The notes under the pieces: model-generated
Seen by the model: the letters and a program-made list of their open reading frames with translations, nothing else
What the model was told of the DNA's origin: nothing
Database searches by the model: none
In this document: positions 1 to 10,247 of the stretch, piece by piece
How the letters are laid out: each line of letters starts with the position of its first letter
Position numbering within the stretch: position 1 is the first letter of the stretch
NCBI GenBank assembly: GCA_003194525.1
Contig: NBIV01000505.1
Span: 1 to 22,457, forward strand
Length of the DNA: 22,457 nucleotides
From: Gracilariopsis chorda
Lineage: Eukaryota; Rhodophyta; Florideophyceae; Gracilariales; Gracilariaceae
Direction of reading: 5' to 3'
Position numbers and translations under genes: made by a program

Positions 1-1187
1 GCGGTTGTATTTATCACCTACCCAGTCAGAGTCTACGTATCCATACAGCTGAGTATCAGTCGTGGTGCCATAAGTAAGTCCGAGGGAGCGAGTGCCATTG
101 AGGTAACGCAGAACACGCTTGACCGCTTCCAATGAGTCTCTCCAGGTTTCTCGACATACTTGGCTAGCTTGGACACTGCAAACGAGATGTCCGGTCGAGT
201 GCCAACAGAGAGATACATCAGACAACCGATCACCTGACGATACGGGATGTTCGTCAGAGGCTCTTCTACGTTAGAGAGGTCAGCACCGGAGTCCATGGGA
301 GTGTCCATTGGTTTGCACTGCAACATGCCAAAACGTTCTAAGACCTTACGCGTGTATGCAGACTGTGTCAGGTACATCTGTCTTTTGGATCGATCACGAT
401 GGATCTCGAACCCAAGTACCATGCGCGCTTCACTGAGATCCTTCATCTGAAAACGTTTTGACAGTTCACGCTTTACGCGATTCATTGTCTCCATACTTGG
501 ACTCGCAATGAGCAAGTCGTCCACATAAAGAGCAATGATCACAAGCGCTCCCAGTACCTCTCTGGTGTAGACGCACTCGTCTGCAACGTTTGGCTTCAGA
601 CCCATCCAACCCACGAGGAACAAGTACATCTTTGCAAACCACTGCCTTGATGCCTGTCGTAGCCCATAGATGGCTTTCTTGAGAAGGCATACCAAGTCCT
701 CGTTCCCAGTTTGATGAATCCGTCCGGCTGCTCCATGTACACAGTCTCTTCCAGGTCGCCATTCAAGAATGCAGTCTTCACATCCATCTGGTGCAGATGA
801 TAGTTCTGCACTGCTACAATGGACAGAATCATTCTAATGGATGTGAATTTGACCACTGGTGCATACGTCTCGGAGAAGTCTACACCTTCGATCTGCAGAA
901 ACCCTCGAGCCACCACACGAGCCTTGTACCTCACTGTCGGATCAATCGTTGTCGCGAGCCTCATATTTTTGCACAAATACCCACTTGGATGATTCACGTT
1001 GCTGTCAGCTGGCCTTGGCACTAACTCCCATGTGTCATGCTCCATCAGAGACTCGTACTCACTGTTCATGGCCTTGGTCCACGCTTTTGAATCAGGACGT
1101 GACACCGCATCGGAGTATGAGGATGGGATGTCATCACTGGCAGTGAGTAAGGCAGTTCGCGCCACCACGAGGTAGGCGCTCTACCGC
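1..1187 (-). pseudogene. Element A reverse transcriptase and start of RNase H (broken)
   Basis: This is the copia RT module that would copy element RNA into cDNA inside the virus-like particle. Reading leftwards it shows the RT entry segment (TWELVPRP), the motif-A region MDVKTAFLNG, the motif KKAIYGLRQASRQW, the catalytic box YVDDLL near 510-530, and the RT tail KPMDTPMDSG followed by the linker into RNase H. The frame breaks near 1180 between the integrase-RT linker and RT, near 700 (one A apparently missing just before LVCLLKKAIYG), and near 128, where B has one T more. RNase H is cut by the window edge. The catalytic YVDD is intact, so loss of function comes from frame breaks rather than active-site change. 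Confidence 0.9.
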
Positions 1188-2540
1188 TCACGAGTGGATC
1201 TCCGAAGTGGTAGTGGATTGGTACGTCTGGCTCAACTTATGTCTCAGCTGTGAGCTCATCGGGCCACTGCCTGAAGCTTCTTCTGGTGCAGTATCTGGTG
1301 CAGCGGGTTCAACTTGGGCAGCATCGGTGGGTGTAGTAGAGGTGGAGGTGATATTTGATTTCGCCTTGTCCGGGATGTCGATCTGAGCATAGTCGTCATC
1401 ATCAACGTGGTCAGTACCTTGATCTGAACCACTACATTCGTTAAACCTCACATCTCTCGACACAACCACCTTCTTCTTTTGCGCATCCCACAGTTTATAA
1501 CCGTTCGATCCAGATGTGTACCCAATAAAGATCGCCTCCACGGCACGTTGCTCCAGCTTCTTCAGCTTGTGGTCCACCACTTTGTACCAGCACCGGCTAC
1601 CGAACACACGCAGATTGCTCAAGTCAGGTTCATATCCAGTCCACATCTCGAGTGGTGTCACGTCACTCGGAAGGGCCTTGCAGGTGACTCGATTGCGCAC
1701 ATACACTGCAACGTTCAATGATTCAGCCCAGAAGCTCTTTGGCAGTTTCTTGTGATGCAGCATCGATCTCACCAAGTCCATGAGTGTTCGGTTGAACCGT
1801 TCGGCCAGACCATTCTGATGTGGATTGTAAGGCACTGTTCGCTGATTTTCAATACCGTGACGTTCAAGCTCTTGTGAAAACTTCTTTGACACATATTCAC
1901 CAGCATTGTCTGTGCGTAACTCATGTAGCACAGACTCACGTGCGGTAATGGCTTTCACATGTCGGTCACTCTGATTTTGAACAATCTTGAGCCACTTCCC
2001 GAACACGTGGAACACCTCATCCTTGGTCTTGAGCATGTACAAGAAGCAAACACGGGAGTGATCATCGATGAATGTGACGAAGTAGCGTGAACCTCCCAAG
2101 GAACCTACTTGGATTGGACCACAAATGTCCGAATGCACTAGGTCCAATGGGTGCAAAGCCCGTTCCCCTCCTTGCTTGGGAGTTGGAGCACGTGTAGATT
2201 TTCCCACTACACAAGAGTCACACACATCCATCGATTGATTCAAGTCCACATTCAGCCCTGACACAACACCGTTACGAGCCATATGTTTGATACCATCCAC
2301 ATTCACATGAGCCATTCGAGCATGCCATAGTGACAGGTCAGTCACAAGTGCGTTGTCCATGTCTTCTGGTACTTCAATCGCGGTACATAGATAGTACAGT
2401 CCTTTGATGCGACGGCCCTGGGCGATCATGGTGTCGCCTTTGTATACACATACTTTGGTTTTGTCAAACACCACTCGCGCACCCAGGTCACACATCGTAG
2501 ATACTGACAGCAGATGATACCTTAAATTCGGTACGTGCAT
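1188..2540 (-). pseudogene. Element A integrase (HHCC and DDE core) and linker
   Basis: A long open stretch of 450 codons carries copia integrase, which joins cDNA ends to host DNA. The zinc-binding part is visible as WHARMAHVN (about 2300-2333) with CDSC (about 2212-2223). The catalytic triad follows: D in HSDICGP (about 2150), D in RTDNAGEY (about 1910) and E in GLAERFNRT (about 1797), followed by VFGSRCWY and a low-complexity acidic and Thr/Pro-rich linker leading toward RT. All catalytic residues are present. Its upstream frame link is broken by a missing base near 2540 (compare B at 19285), and its downstream link near 1185. This is the best preserved integrase of family 1 in the window. 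Confidence 0.92.
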
Positions 2541-2862
2541 ACTTCACCCAACCGGCACTTGCTCTTACGCCCTTCAACAGCGAGATCGAGGTGGACAATG
2601 CCATGACCAAGAGACTCCAGCTTCGAGTCATTGCCGATACTCACACCGGCAGACTCTCTTTTGCTATAACTGTCAAACATGGACTCGTCATACGTCATAT
2701 GGGCGGTGGCACCAGAGTCAATGATCCAGTCACTGATACGTTCTTCCACAGAACCTGTGGCAATGAGACAAACAAAGTCAGAGTCACTGTCACATCCTCG
2801 TTTCTCGTTGCCGAGATCGGTCTGCACAGCTGGGTTTGCGGCAGCACTCTGCTCTTTGCTAG
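2522..2862 (-). pseudogene. Element A aspartic protease region
   Basis: The segment contains the retrotransposon aspartic-protease active site: IIDSGATAHM, with DSGAT at about 2707-2721. The protease would cut the Gag-Pol polyprotein. It is out of frame with gag because A has four T where B has three in the run near 2860-2866, and again out of frame with integrase near 2540. The catalytic Asp is intact. Compared with B, the A copy keeps the Ser codon that B has turned into TAG at 19370. Confidence 0.85.
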
Positions 2863-3563
2863 CTTTTGTCACGTTGTCTCTTGAAACAATTTCTCTGGAT
2901 ATGCCCCTTCTTACCACAGTAGTAGCACACCATGGACTTCTTTCGTGACTGCGCACCGACCAAAGCCGTGTCACTTCCGGACTCCTCCTTGGCACGATCG
3001 TTCATTCGCTGTTCCTCTTGCAGCAAACGACTCTTCACAAACTCTAAATCGAGTTTAAGATCACCAATCGTGGTGTCAATAGCGACAATGAGGTGTTCGA
3101 AAGGGTCTGGTAGCCCACATAGGATTGCCATAGCGATGTTTTCTTCCTCATCCACTACGTCCATGCTCTTCAGATCCGATGCACGATGACGAACACGATT
3201 GATGAATTGTAACATTTTCTCATCATCTCGCATCTTGGCTGTGTAGAAGGCACGTCTTGCATTGATTCGGTTGAGCAGCGTTTTACGCTGGAACACATCG
3301 CAAATGGCTTTCCACATTTCCGCAGCATTCTCAGTATCCCTCACATGGTCCAAATGCTCATCACTGATGCTGAGACCAATAACAGCCCTAGCCTTGGCGT
3401 CTTTCTTCTTCCATGCTGACAACTCTTCATCGTCCGTAGGCCTGGTTGATTCAAGATGGTCATCGAGGTCCTTGAGTGCAAGCAGCAACTCAACCTTTTG
3501 CTTCCATACATGGAAGTTATCCTAGCCCAACTTTTCAATCTTGATGCCACCGAATGAATCCAT
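2859..3563 (-). pseudogene. Element A gag: capsid and CCHC zinc knuckle, with TAG at codon 14
   Basis: Gag would build the cytoplasmic particle that packages element RNA. The first ATG (3563-3561) has A at -3 and G at +4 and begins MDSFGGIKIEKLG; codon 14 (3524-3522) is TAG. The frame then stays open with a UBN2/copia-type capsid (DNFHVWKQKVELLLAL, then DEHLDHVRDTENAAEMWKAI, then LNRINARRAFYTAKM) to a perfect knuckle CYYCGKKGHIQRNC near 2925-2884 (CX2CX4HX4C). A frameshift just after the knuckle separates it from protease. The same TAG is present in element B, so it predates both insertions or was spread by conversion. No in-frame ATG is seen between the stop and the capsid core, so re-initiation there looks unlikely. 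Confidence 0.9.
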
Positions 3564-3631
3564 GCTTGGTAGATGTCAACAAACAGCACAGGTGCGATGA
3601 AAGACCTACGGCACTTAAGTAGTACAAAAAT

Positions 3632-3687
3632 GGCAACAACGACAACAATAACAACAAAAACAACAAAAACAACAACAACAAAAAAAC
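3632..3687 (-). repeat. GTT/TTG-type simple repeat upstream of gag (A)
   Basis: The plus strand reads as repeated CAA with interruptions, so the element RNA would carry a GUU-rich tract about 70-125 nt upstream of the gag ATG. The matching tract in B (20373-20428) differs in length and interruptions, as expected for a slippage-prone microsatellite. Confidence 0.8.
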
Positions 3688-3695
3688 TTCAAATT

Positions 3696-3729
3696 CGGGC
3701 ACACTGACGGGAGATACTACCTCCGCTAC
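3696..3729 (-). promoter_or_regulatory. Conserved leader core (element A copy)
   Basis: In element sense this is GTAGCGGAGGTAGT, a short variable stretch, then GTCAGTG(T/C)GCCCG. It matches B at 20438-20471 and family-2 element D at 13473-13506. Just upstream in element sense lies a hairpin-capable stretch (about 3755-3773) that has one mismatch here compared with B. Function is unknown; an RNA packaging or translation signal is a reasonable guess. Confidence 0.65.
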
Positions 3730-4773
3730 CCTAGGGTGTCGGACCCCTGGCCCCCGGAGATGTTCCGGGTACAAGACGTCTTCTTCTGTCTTCCCTCTCC
3801 TACGTCTAAGGAGAAGATGCGTCGCTCTCTACGAGGCTTCCAGAGGATGGTTAATAACCCAAGATATGCCTTCACCAAGTATAAGCCTCTCTGGCCTCTT
3901 GCAAGAACTTGCGCGACCTCGAAACTGAAGCTACTATGGCAACCAAAGTACGCTGCTAACGCGCGATCACTTAAGGTCACACGCGGCCTGATCCTAAGAA
4001 GGAGGTCAGCCTACGCCACGTCGCCTCCCCGCACAAACGCCCAAGGGTCAGATGCACGGATCAAAAGCTCGTTATGGAATACCTTCGCAACAGCCCAAGA
4101 ATCCTGACACGCAGTCAGGATCAAAACAAATAATTCAATCACCCGCACCAGCGCAGTACGCCACGGCACCCCGTCCACAGATGCACCCGCTGAACTTACC
4201 AGGTCTTAACTACTGTCACCGTTATCTGTCCAAATGGACTGGTGGGAAGCCGCTTGACAGTACACCCGCTTTGGTTCAAGCCACCAGGCTCACGTCCCCG
4301 GATACCTGGAATCACCCAAAGTAACCCGGATCAACCGCTCGTCGCACTGGACACCAGATGATGATTAAGAAACACGAAAAACAAACAACTGCTGAGCACA
4401 CGATCACGGAGCCCAGACTTCGAAACTAGACCGACTCGACCTCACGGATACGACCCGACAAACAACTCGGGGATCCCAAAACACAAGATAGAGGGAGTGT
4501 CACACACAAAGTAGATAGCGATCGACAACACGGGCAACAACGGAGGCCCAAGTCAACAACGATAGGAAGTAAACGTCGAACCACTACCACCACAACGCCC
4601 TCATGGAGGAACGCAAACCAAAGCAGAATGACCAACACCGATCAACAATGGGATCAAGACACCCGACACATCGACGAAAGAGGCAACAACACCGAAACTG
4701 ATGAACGGCGGTGAGGGAGAGCGGCGACAGACGAACGATACTGAAAGGGATAGCGGCAACGGTAAGCGGGGCG

Positions 4774-4785
4774 GGGCCCATAACC
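4774..4785 (-). promoter_or_regulatory. Primer-binding site, initiator tRNA-Met anticodon arm (A)
   Basis: Directly after the LTR end CAACA the element sense reads GGTTATGGGCCC. This is the complement of the anticodon stem-loop of eukaryotic initiator tRNA-Met and equals the Drosophila copia primer site, where a tRNA half-molecule primes minus-strand synthesis. The match is 12 nt here and 15 nt in B. Confidence 0.88.
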
Positions 4786-5564
4786 TGTTGAAAGTTGAAA
4801 GGAAGTTGAGGGGATGGAAGGGAAGTTCGCCATCTCTGGCTTGGATTTACTTGGAGGTCCTTCAGGCACATCTTATGTACCACTCTAAACTCGAATTGCG
4901 TGGGAACACCAACTACAAGTAAAACCTAAACCACTAAGCAGGGACACTCAATACTACCAATCATCATCTAACATGACATAGCCAGCTCAGCACAACCTCA
5001 TCACATCAACGCACACCAACGCACCAACGTTCCGTAATAGTTACGTGCATACACATGACCATGACAAGGCACAAATTCACGACTCCAACACACGCCAGCA
5101 CATGCCAACACATCACGGTAAGTCAACACGTCACAGTAAGTGGGCACGTAACCTGTGGTGTTAGTGCCATGTCATCATGTGGCAATGCACACAACACCCA
5201 CGTCATCAATACACCCGTGTATGTGTAAACCTGTTGACAGTGCATGCGCACCTTACCATTGTACCAACCACTGCTGTACCACTTGTACCAGCTGTCAACC
5301 ACTTCACCAGTATCCCCTGCACACAACGTACACTGTGACCACTGTAGTAGCTGGACACGTGGGTGTGTCCAACCGATCCAGTTATGCCATACCACTTGTA
5401 CGCACCACGTTGCATATGTACATTTGCAGTAGCCAATCAGAAGCCAGTTTCACGTTGGTTTCGCGCACACGCGCATATGCGCTTCTGCAGAGGTACGCTC
5501 TAAAACAGCCCATGCTCCCCGGAACATTTGGTTTTCAGTGACAGCACAGGTACTACTGCCAACA
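4786..5564 (-). repeat. Element A 5' LTR (779 bp)
   Basis: On the plus strand it starts TGTTG and ends CAACA, the canonical TG..CA ends with 5-bp inverted repeats. It aligns over its full length with both LTRs of B. Its inner end abuts the primer site and its outer end abuts family-2 gag sequence. In element sense it contains the shared U3 module (5482-5393) and, about 90 bp before its end, a TATA-like stretch that reads TACATAA here (about 4874-4880) but TATATAA in B. The U5 end is pyrimidine-rich. Confidence 0.92.
5393..5482 (-). promoter_or_regulatory. Shared U3 module (A LTR)
   Basis: Element-sense order is GCGCATATGCGC (5482-5471), 11 nt, a CCAACGTGAAAC block, 7 nt, TGATTGGCTACTGCAAA, 23 nt, ACAAGTG. 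It contains a reversed CCAAT box (ATTGG) and an ACGTG core. The same blocks at the same spacings occur in the E and D LTRs. The first base of the second block is altered in this copy. Confidence 0.8.
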
Positions 5565-6260
5565 TACAATGCCCGCCAAATGGGTTCAGTCAGTTTTGGT
5601 AGAGGTTGCAGTCACAAGAAGAACAGAAACAGGGGTGGTGCCAGTATAAGTGGACACAGCAAATCATCAAATGGTAACGAAAATGATGGTAATGCGTCAG
5701 ATTCAACAACAGTTAATGACCCCACTGGTCGTGCTTATGCTGCTGGAAGCAAAAGCGGGTACCATTGCACCTTATGTGAGCGCAATGGACACACTCAAGA
5801 CCGCGGTCACATGAACCCAGATAACCCTGACAACCACTTGCCACAAGCCATCTTGGATCAGCTGAAGCTCAACTCAGTCGAAAAGCCCAAGCGCTACGGA
5901 AAGTCATCACCTGAGGCGTCCAAGGTTAAGATTGCTGGAGTTGCAAGTGAGAAATCATCAGTGGTACCGCCAGTTATTGATTCCATCGACACATTTGCAG
6001 ACAGTGGTGCTACCTTTCATTTCTTCTGTTTTGTATCTGATTTTGTTCCAAGCACACTAATTGACATACCACATAAGACAACTGAACTAGCGGAAAACAC
6101 CACTGTCACTGCCACCCAACAAGGGGATGTCATACTACCCTTCGTTGATGTGAACCTCAGTTTGTCTGAAGTACTGCTTGTTCCGAATCTTGGATATAAC
6201 TTAGTGTCTGTGGGTTGTTTAGCTGACAAGGGTATCCAATCACTATTCTGTGATAAGTAA
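5565..6260 (+). pseudogene. Copy C nucleocapsid knuckle and protease
   Basis: Here the frame is open from the gag tail through a basic Gly/Arg/Lys-rich stretch to a damaged zinc knuckle: CTLCERNGHTQDRGH, in which the fourth zinc ligand is Gly instead of Cys (D has CTFCDRDGHPQDPCH). The protease active site follows as DSGATFHFF (about 6001-6027), and then conserved EVLLVPNLGYNLVSVGCL. The frame breaks near 6250, where sequence homologous to the D reading FCGKEVTLQYEDG is shifted. The D-type stop after QMG is absent here, so that stop in D is copy-specific. Confidence 0.87.
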
Positions 6261-7447
6261 GTACACCTACAACATGGAGATGGGTTTTAGGTTGGACATG
6301 GGTCTCGTCATCATCGCTTCGGTTTATACACCTTGCCTAACCCAATTGCTCATACGGGCATATCAAAAATGCTTTCTGCAACGGACGACCGCACAAGTTC
6401 ATTGTGGCATCGCCAATTGGCACATATTGTTGAGAATAACCTTCAACAGGTTCACGACCATGTCGACGGAGTCCCAAAGATCAAGTGCATGGAGGAGGTA
6501 TGTCGGTCAAGTCGCCTTGGCAAGGCACATAAGCTGCCATTACTGGGCAAGGGTAAACGAGCCAAGCACGTTGGGGACATTGTGCACTCAGAAATTTTGG
6601 GTCTGTTGGTGCCATCAATCCCAGACCGATTCCGCTATGCATCTGGATTTGTGGATGATCACTGGCGATACGCAGTACTTGGGTTCATGACGCAAAGGTG
6701 TGAGATCAGTGAAATGTTCCTGAGTGTGAGGCAGAAGCTCAAACAGCTTGGAGGAGAGCATGTGCTTATTCAAACACTCTGACAATGCAGAAGAGTACAT
6801 TGCCTTGGAAAAGAAACCCAAGAATGGCCTCCAGGAGGTATCTTTTTTTCCATCGTATACCCCAGAACATAAGGCTTTTGCAGAGCGCATCACTCGCACT
6901 ATGGTTGAAGCTGCTCGAGCTTTGCTAATTCAAGCCAATCTTTTAGAATGTTTGTGGTCGTATGCACTAAAACATGTGATTTATGTTCGCAATAGAGTGC
7001 CACACTCCACCACTGGCGTGACTCTCTATGTCTTACTGACTGAAAGTAGGCCTTCTCTGACGTATGTCTGAGTATTCGGATGTGCCGCATACGTATTAAA
7101 AATGAATCCGGGCACCAAGTTCCGGTCTCGTGCACTTGAGGGAGTGTACTTGCAGACTCTTGAGCATGGTGTTTACGAGGTTCTAGTTAGTGATGAAGAC
7201 CATATTTCTCGAGTGGTAAGGTCACGTCATGTCACCTTTGATGAGTCTAGGTTCCCTGGTGCACCATATCTTAGCAACTATATGGATAACGAGGTTACAT
7301 CAGATTATACTTATAGTTCTGAGGATGATATGGATGCCATCAACTCGGATGAGTTCTCTGTTGCAGATGTTGAGGACGTCATGTCAACCTCAGAAAATGG
7401 TACCATAGACCACACTGAGGCAGCTACAGACATGATGGTTGACCCTG
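6261..7447 (+). pseudogene. Copy C integrase and linker (broken)
   Basis: After the frameshift near 6250 the integrase reads LWHRQLAHI, then CRSSRLGK, where D has CRSCRLGK; the second Cys ligand is lost. The first catalytic position reads HSEI instead of HSDI. A 5-nt deletion near 6774 (between LIQ and HSDN) shifts the frame, the glutamate region AFAERI is present, and an AGA-to-TGA stop lies at 7069-7071. The integrase C-terminal segment (NPGTKFRSRALEGVYLQ, then RSRHVTFDESRFPGAP) and the acidic linker follow. The copy is clearly dead. Confidence 0.87.
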
Positions 7448-8171
7448 TGTCGCAACGCACGCGGGTTATGAAAACTAAAGGGAAGAAATAAAGGGAGGAA
7501 GAAGAAACAAGAAAGTAAAACAAGGAAGGTAGTCAGCCTTAGTCGACCAGTTTACTCGACAGCGGGCAAAGCCAATCTACATATACCCTACTGCACACAC
7601 TTCACCGTCGTCGCAGCAAGCGATGGCGGTGGTTGCACCATTACACTACACGTTATTCGTGTGTGCAAGTTTACACGAAAAGCGCGCACAATCTAGAGGA
7701 TCAAAATTTCAAATAAATTAATTAATCAATGCAGCAAATCCATTGCCAGTCTCTTGATCTGGAACCAGCTCTGAAAAATCATCAATTTCCATCCTGGCAC
7801 GCCAACCCTTCAGCGCAGCCCACAAATGCACATCCTCCCAAATCTCCCAATGTAGCTCCCATTCGCATCTTCGGCATTGCAGCACAACCGTCTACTGCGC
7901 GCACACTTGGATCAGCCACATTCTTCCACTTGTGCATATCCGCAGTCCAGTACCATACAATCCATAACACTTGTACGGTATACAATGCATATAGCATTTT
8001 GCAGTAGCCAATCACATTGCCGTTTCACGTTGGGTTTGAGCAGAGGCGCATATGCGCTTTTGGAGCGAGGGGCTCCAAAGTGCCCATCGTTCTCTGAAGG
8101 TTTGGTTTTGAACCAAGCTGAGACCTTTTGTGCGGGTTGGCCAGGCACTCGACCACTTCCAAACTTCAACA
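7448..8171 (-). repeat. Element E 3' LTR (724 bp)
   Basis: In element sense it starts TGTTGAAG directly after the polypurine tract and ends GCGACA, so the ends are TG..CA with a 5-bp inverted repeat having one mismatch. The outer end falls exactly where copy C loses alignment with D and F. It contains the shared U3 module (8057-7968), an AT-rich stretch with TTAATTAA near 7710-7730, a TATA-like GGTATATGT near 7580-7589, and a long pyrimidine-rich U5 (about 7535-7465). It shares GTCGAGTGCCTGG near its start with the D LTR. No open frame here is credible. Confidence 0.82.
7968..8057 (-). promoter_or_regulatory. Shared U3 module (E LTR)
   Basis: The perfect 12-bp palindrome GCGCATATGCGC lies at 8057-8046. 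It is followed in element sense by 11 nt, CCCAACGTGAAAC, 7 nt, TGATTGGCTACTGCAAA, 23 nt and ACAAGTG. Spacings are identical to those in the A, B and D LTRs although the intervening bases differ. Confidence 0.8.
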
Positions 8172-10247
8172 CTCCTCCTCGAGTTCCTGTCCAAGACCAA
8201 GCCGTTTGAGGATTGCATTAACACTGATACGTCCCAATGGCTTGGTGAGTATATCGGCATCGGTCAGCGCACTTGGGACGTATTGAACACTAATCACATT
8301 GTCTCTTATGAGATCTCCGATAAAGTGAACCTTTAAATCAATGTGGTCAGCACGACTAGAAGGGCACCTTTCATCACCAGCCCAGTCCGATTCGCACTGG
8401 TTGTCAGAGTCTAGAGAAACCAAAGTTTTCACGTGAAAGCTGCATTCCCGGAGCACACGAGCAACCTATACCACTTCCTGTGCAGCCAAAGTCAGAGCAT
8501 AGTACTCCCACTCGCCAGTTGATAGCGCAACTGACGATTGCTCTCTACCACCATACCAGAAGGTTGCTGATCCAAGTTTACCGATGCACCCGGACATCGA
8601 CTTCCGACTTGTAATGTCTCCAGTGTAGTCAGAGTCGACAAAACCATGCAGATCTAGCGATATAGGCCTGTAGCATAGCCCATGCAGTCGCGTTGCACAC
8701 AGGTACCTGAGCACACGCTTCACAGCTTTGTGACACCAAGTGGTAGTAGCACACTGAAAACGAGCCAGGATGAGAACTGGAGCAAGTATATCCACCATAG
8801 TACGTAGTGCCAAGTACAGCAGAGACCTGATCATCTGCTGGTACATCTGCACATCCATTGGTGATCTGTCCTCCTCCGTTGCTAGAGATATGAAGAAGCA
8901 ATCCACCATAGGGCTAGGTACTGGTGTAGCGTTCTGGAGACCAAATCGTGGACGTGTACTTTCAATATACAGCGACTGTCCCAGCTTGACACCAAGGAGT
9001 TGTCCTGCTGTACATATTTTCCATGACAGCTCCACGCCAAGGTACAGAGTGATTCGGTTCTCAATGCAAAGTTCATAGAGTGTTTTGAGCTTCTCCAACA
9101 CCGTAGTCCGTTGCTCCAGCGTTGGCGTGAACACCAGAATGTCGTCCACGTATACGAGTATGTAGGAGTACATGCAATCTCCAAACGTTTACTTGAATGC
9201 GCACGGTGCACTGGGTGGTTCCTCAAAACCCAACCTCTTCATGTCTGCTTTGAACTTGGTGTGCAATGCTAGATGAGCCTGTTTCAAACCGTACATAGCT
9301 TTAAGTAACTTATAGCACTTTGCGGTCAGACCAGGAACACCACGTGGCGACATCACCCACACGTCTTCTTTAAGCTCACCGTTGAGAAATGCAGTCTTAA
9401 CATGTACTTGAGCCATACACATCTGAAGACAAAGTGCGACGTACAGTAACATGCGGACCAGGCTAAATGGCACTACTGGCGCATATGTCTCCATACAGTT
9501 CTGCCCGTATGTATGGTGATTGCCACCAGCCACAACCCTAGCCTTGAATGTATCAACCGATCCTTTGGCATCGCGCTTTACGTTTAAAATGACATGAGTA
9601 GGAAGAGGCTGAGAGGCAGGTGATTCATCCTCCTCCCAAGTGTTCTTCTCCTCCACAGATGTCAGTTCGTCATCAATGGCATTCTTCCAAAGGCACTGTT
9701 CAAGTGGTGTGGCAGACAGTGCTTCGCCCAGAGTAGGTTGATCACTGGTAGTAATATCCATTTGTGACGTTGCACTACCGGCCATGTACCACCACTTAGC
9801 TGGTGCACGTCGTGTATGGCGAGGATAGCATGGTTTTGGTTCAGATTCCAGTAAGACATCAGTGTCCGAGGTATGTTGACTAGCACTTGGGGCACGCTCA
9901 CCACCAATTTCTTGGTCCAAATCGTCATCAGAAGTATGCTTGCTATCATCTGGATGATCGGCACCGCTTTCAGTGCTCTGTGCCGTTGGTATATGATTGG
10001 ATTCAATATGTTCCGTACCACTCTCAATGTCGAATGGATTGTCCACAGAAACCATACTACCACTCTCAGTATCCATTTCAGAGTGATCTGCGCATTCATA
10101 AGTATCATCTGATGCACCTTCATCACTCATAACATGTTCCAGAAATGGTGCCCCGGGGACCTTGGACTCGTCAAATGTCACATGCCCAGACTTTACAATG
10201 CGTGGAATCTCATCACTATCATTGACTAAAACATCATACACACCATG
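8166..10247 (-). pseudogene. Element E pol: integrase tail, linker, RT and RNase H
   Basis: A single reading frame without frameshift runs from the junction to a TGA inside the LTR, interrupted by TAA at 9191-9189 and TAG at 8468-8466. In order it shows the integrase C-terminal segment (YDVLVND, then SGHVTFDESKVPGAPF), an acidic Ser/Asp/Glu-rich linker, the RT entry (NTWEEDESPASQPLPTHVIL), ETYAPVV, VKTAFLNGELKEDVWV, KAMYGLKQAH and an intact YVDDILVF box (about 9152-9130). RNase H follows with DSDYTGD, STGEWEYYAL, LDSDNQCESDW and the HIDLKVHFI tail. RNase H would remove the RNA template. Apart from the two stops the active-site residues look complete. Confidence 0.9.
8172..8180 (-). promoter_or_regulatory. 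Polypurine tract of element E
   Basis: Element sense reads GAGGAGGAG immediately before the LTR start TGTTG. It is the expected RNase H-resistant primer for plus-strand DNA. It also codes the final Glu residues of Pol, and the first six LTR bases TGTTGA encode Cys and the stop codon. Confidence 0.8.

Larger units (their letters stand above)
3564..4773 (-). other. Element A untranslated leader between primer site and gag
   Basis: This stretch of about 1.2 kb shows no convincing sense gene. It aligns throughout with the leader of element B (20309-21512), with scattered substitutions and a variable GTT-type repeat near gag. It holds a hairpin-forming segment and a 34-nt core shared with family 2 (separate entries). 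A leader this long suggests structured RNA, for example packaging, dimerisation or internal initiation; that is inference. An antisense open frame (3736-4107) is not supported as a gene. Confidence 0.8.
1..5564 (-). mobile_element. Element A: family-1 Ty1/copia LTR retrotransposon, 3' end outside window
   Basis: In element order (right to left) the sequence shows a 5' LTR (5564-4786), a primer site (4785-4774), a leader of about 1.2 kb, then gag, protease, integrase, RT and the start of RNase H at the window edge. The PR-IN-RT-RNH order identifies Ty1/copia. By alignment with element B, about 480 bp of RNase H and tail plus the 3' LTR lie beyond position 1. The right LTR abuts family-2 gag sequence (copy C), so A inserted into a family-2 element in antisense orientation. 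The target duplication cannot be checked because the left end is absent. Several frameshifts and a stop in gag make it non-autonomous. Confidence 0.93.
5565..7447 (+). mobile_element. Copy C: family-2 copia fragment (end of gag to IN-RT linker)
   Basis: C begins at the right edge of the A LTR inside the gag segment that reads YNARQMG, homologous to D at about 14492-14510. It runs through knuckle, protease, integrase and the acidic linker. It stops at 7447, exactly where the alignment with D and F ends (GACCCTG) and the E LTR begins. It is one family-2 element cut by two antisense insertions. Its 5' part lies outside the window. Confidence 0.88.
7448..10247 (-). mobile_element. Element E: family-2-related copia, 3' half only
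   Basis: Reading leftward, E runs from an inverted junction with F (CATG at 10244-10247) through the integrase C-terminal part, linker, RT, RNase H and polypurine tract to a complete 3' LTR (8171-7448). The 5' LTR, leader, gag, protease and most of integrase are missing. Its protein is clearly related to family 2 (RT roughly two thirds identical by eye) and its LTR shares only limited blocks with that of D, so I treat it as a sister family. The LTR end sits exactly at the break in copy C, which shows insertion into C. Confidence 0.87.

Noticed and set aside
3736..4107. Antisense open frame in the A leader, longer in B (20478-20951)
   Set aside because: Most A/B differences change the amino acid (for example F/L, N/D, K/N, R/Q, S/A) and A stops early, so there is no sign of selection on protein; it is leader RNA read backwards.
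5040..5160. Short CAC/GTAAGT-like repeats in the family-1 LTR as a CRISPR-like or satellite array
   Set aside because: The units are short, irregular and without conserved spacers; this is low-complexity LTR sequence.
5155..5541. Cys/His-rich open frame across the family-1 LTR, also at 17336-17722 and 21797-22282
   Set aside because: It is antisense within an LTR. The part shared with E and D shows identical codons with no third-base wobble and free change elsewhere, which fits a DNA motif and not a protein.
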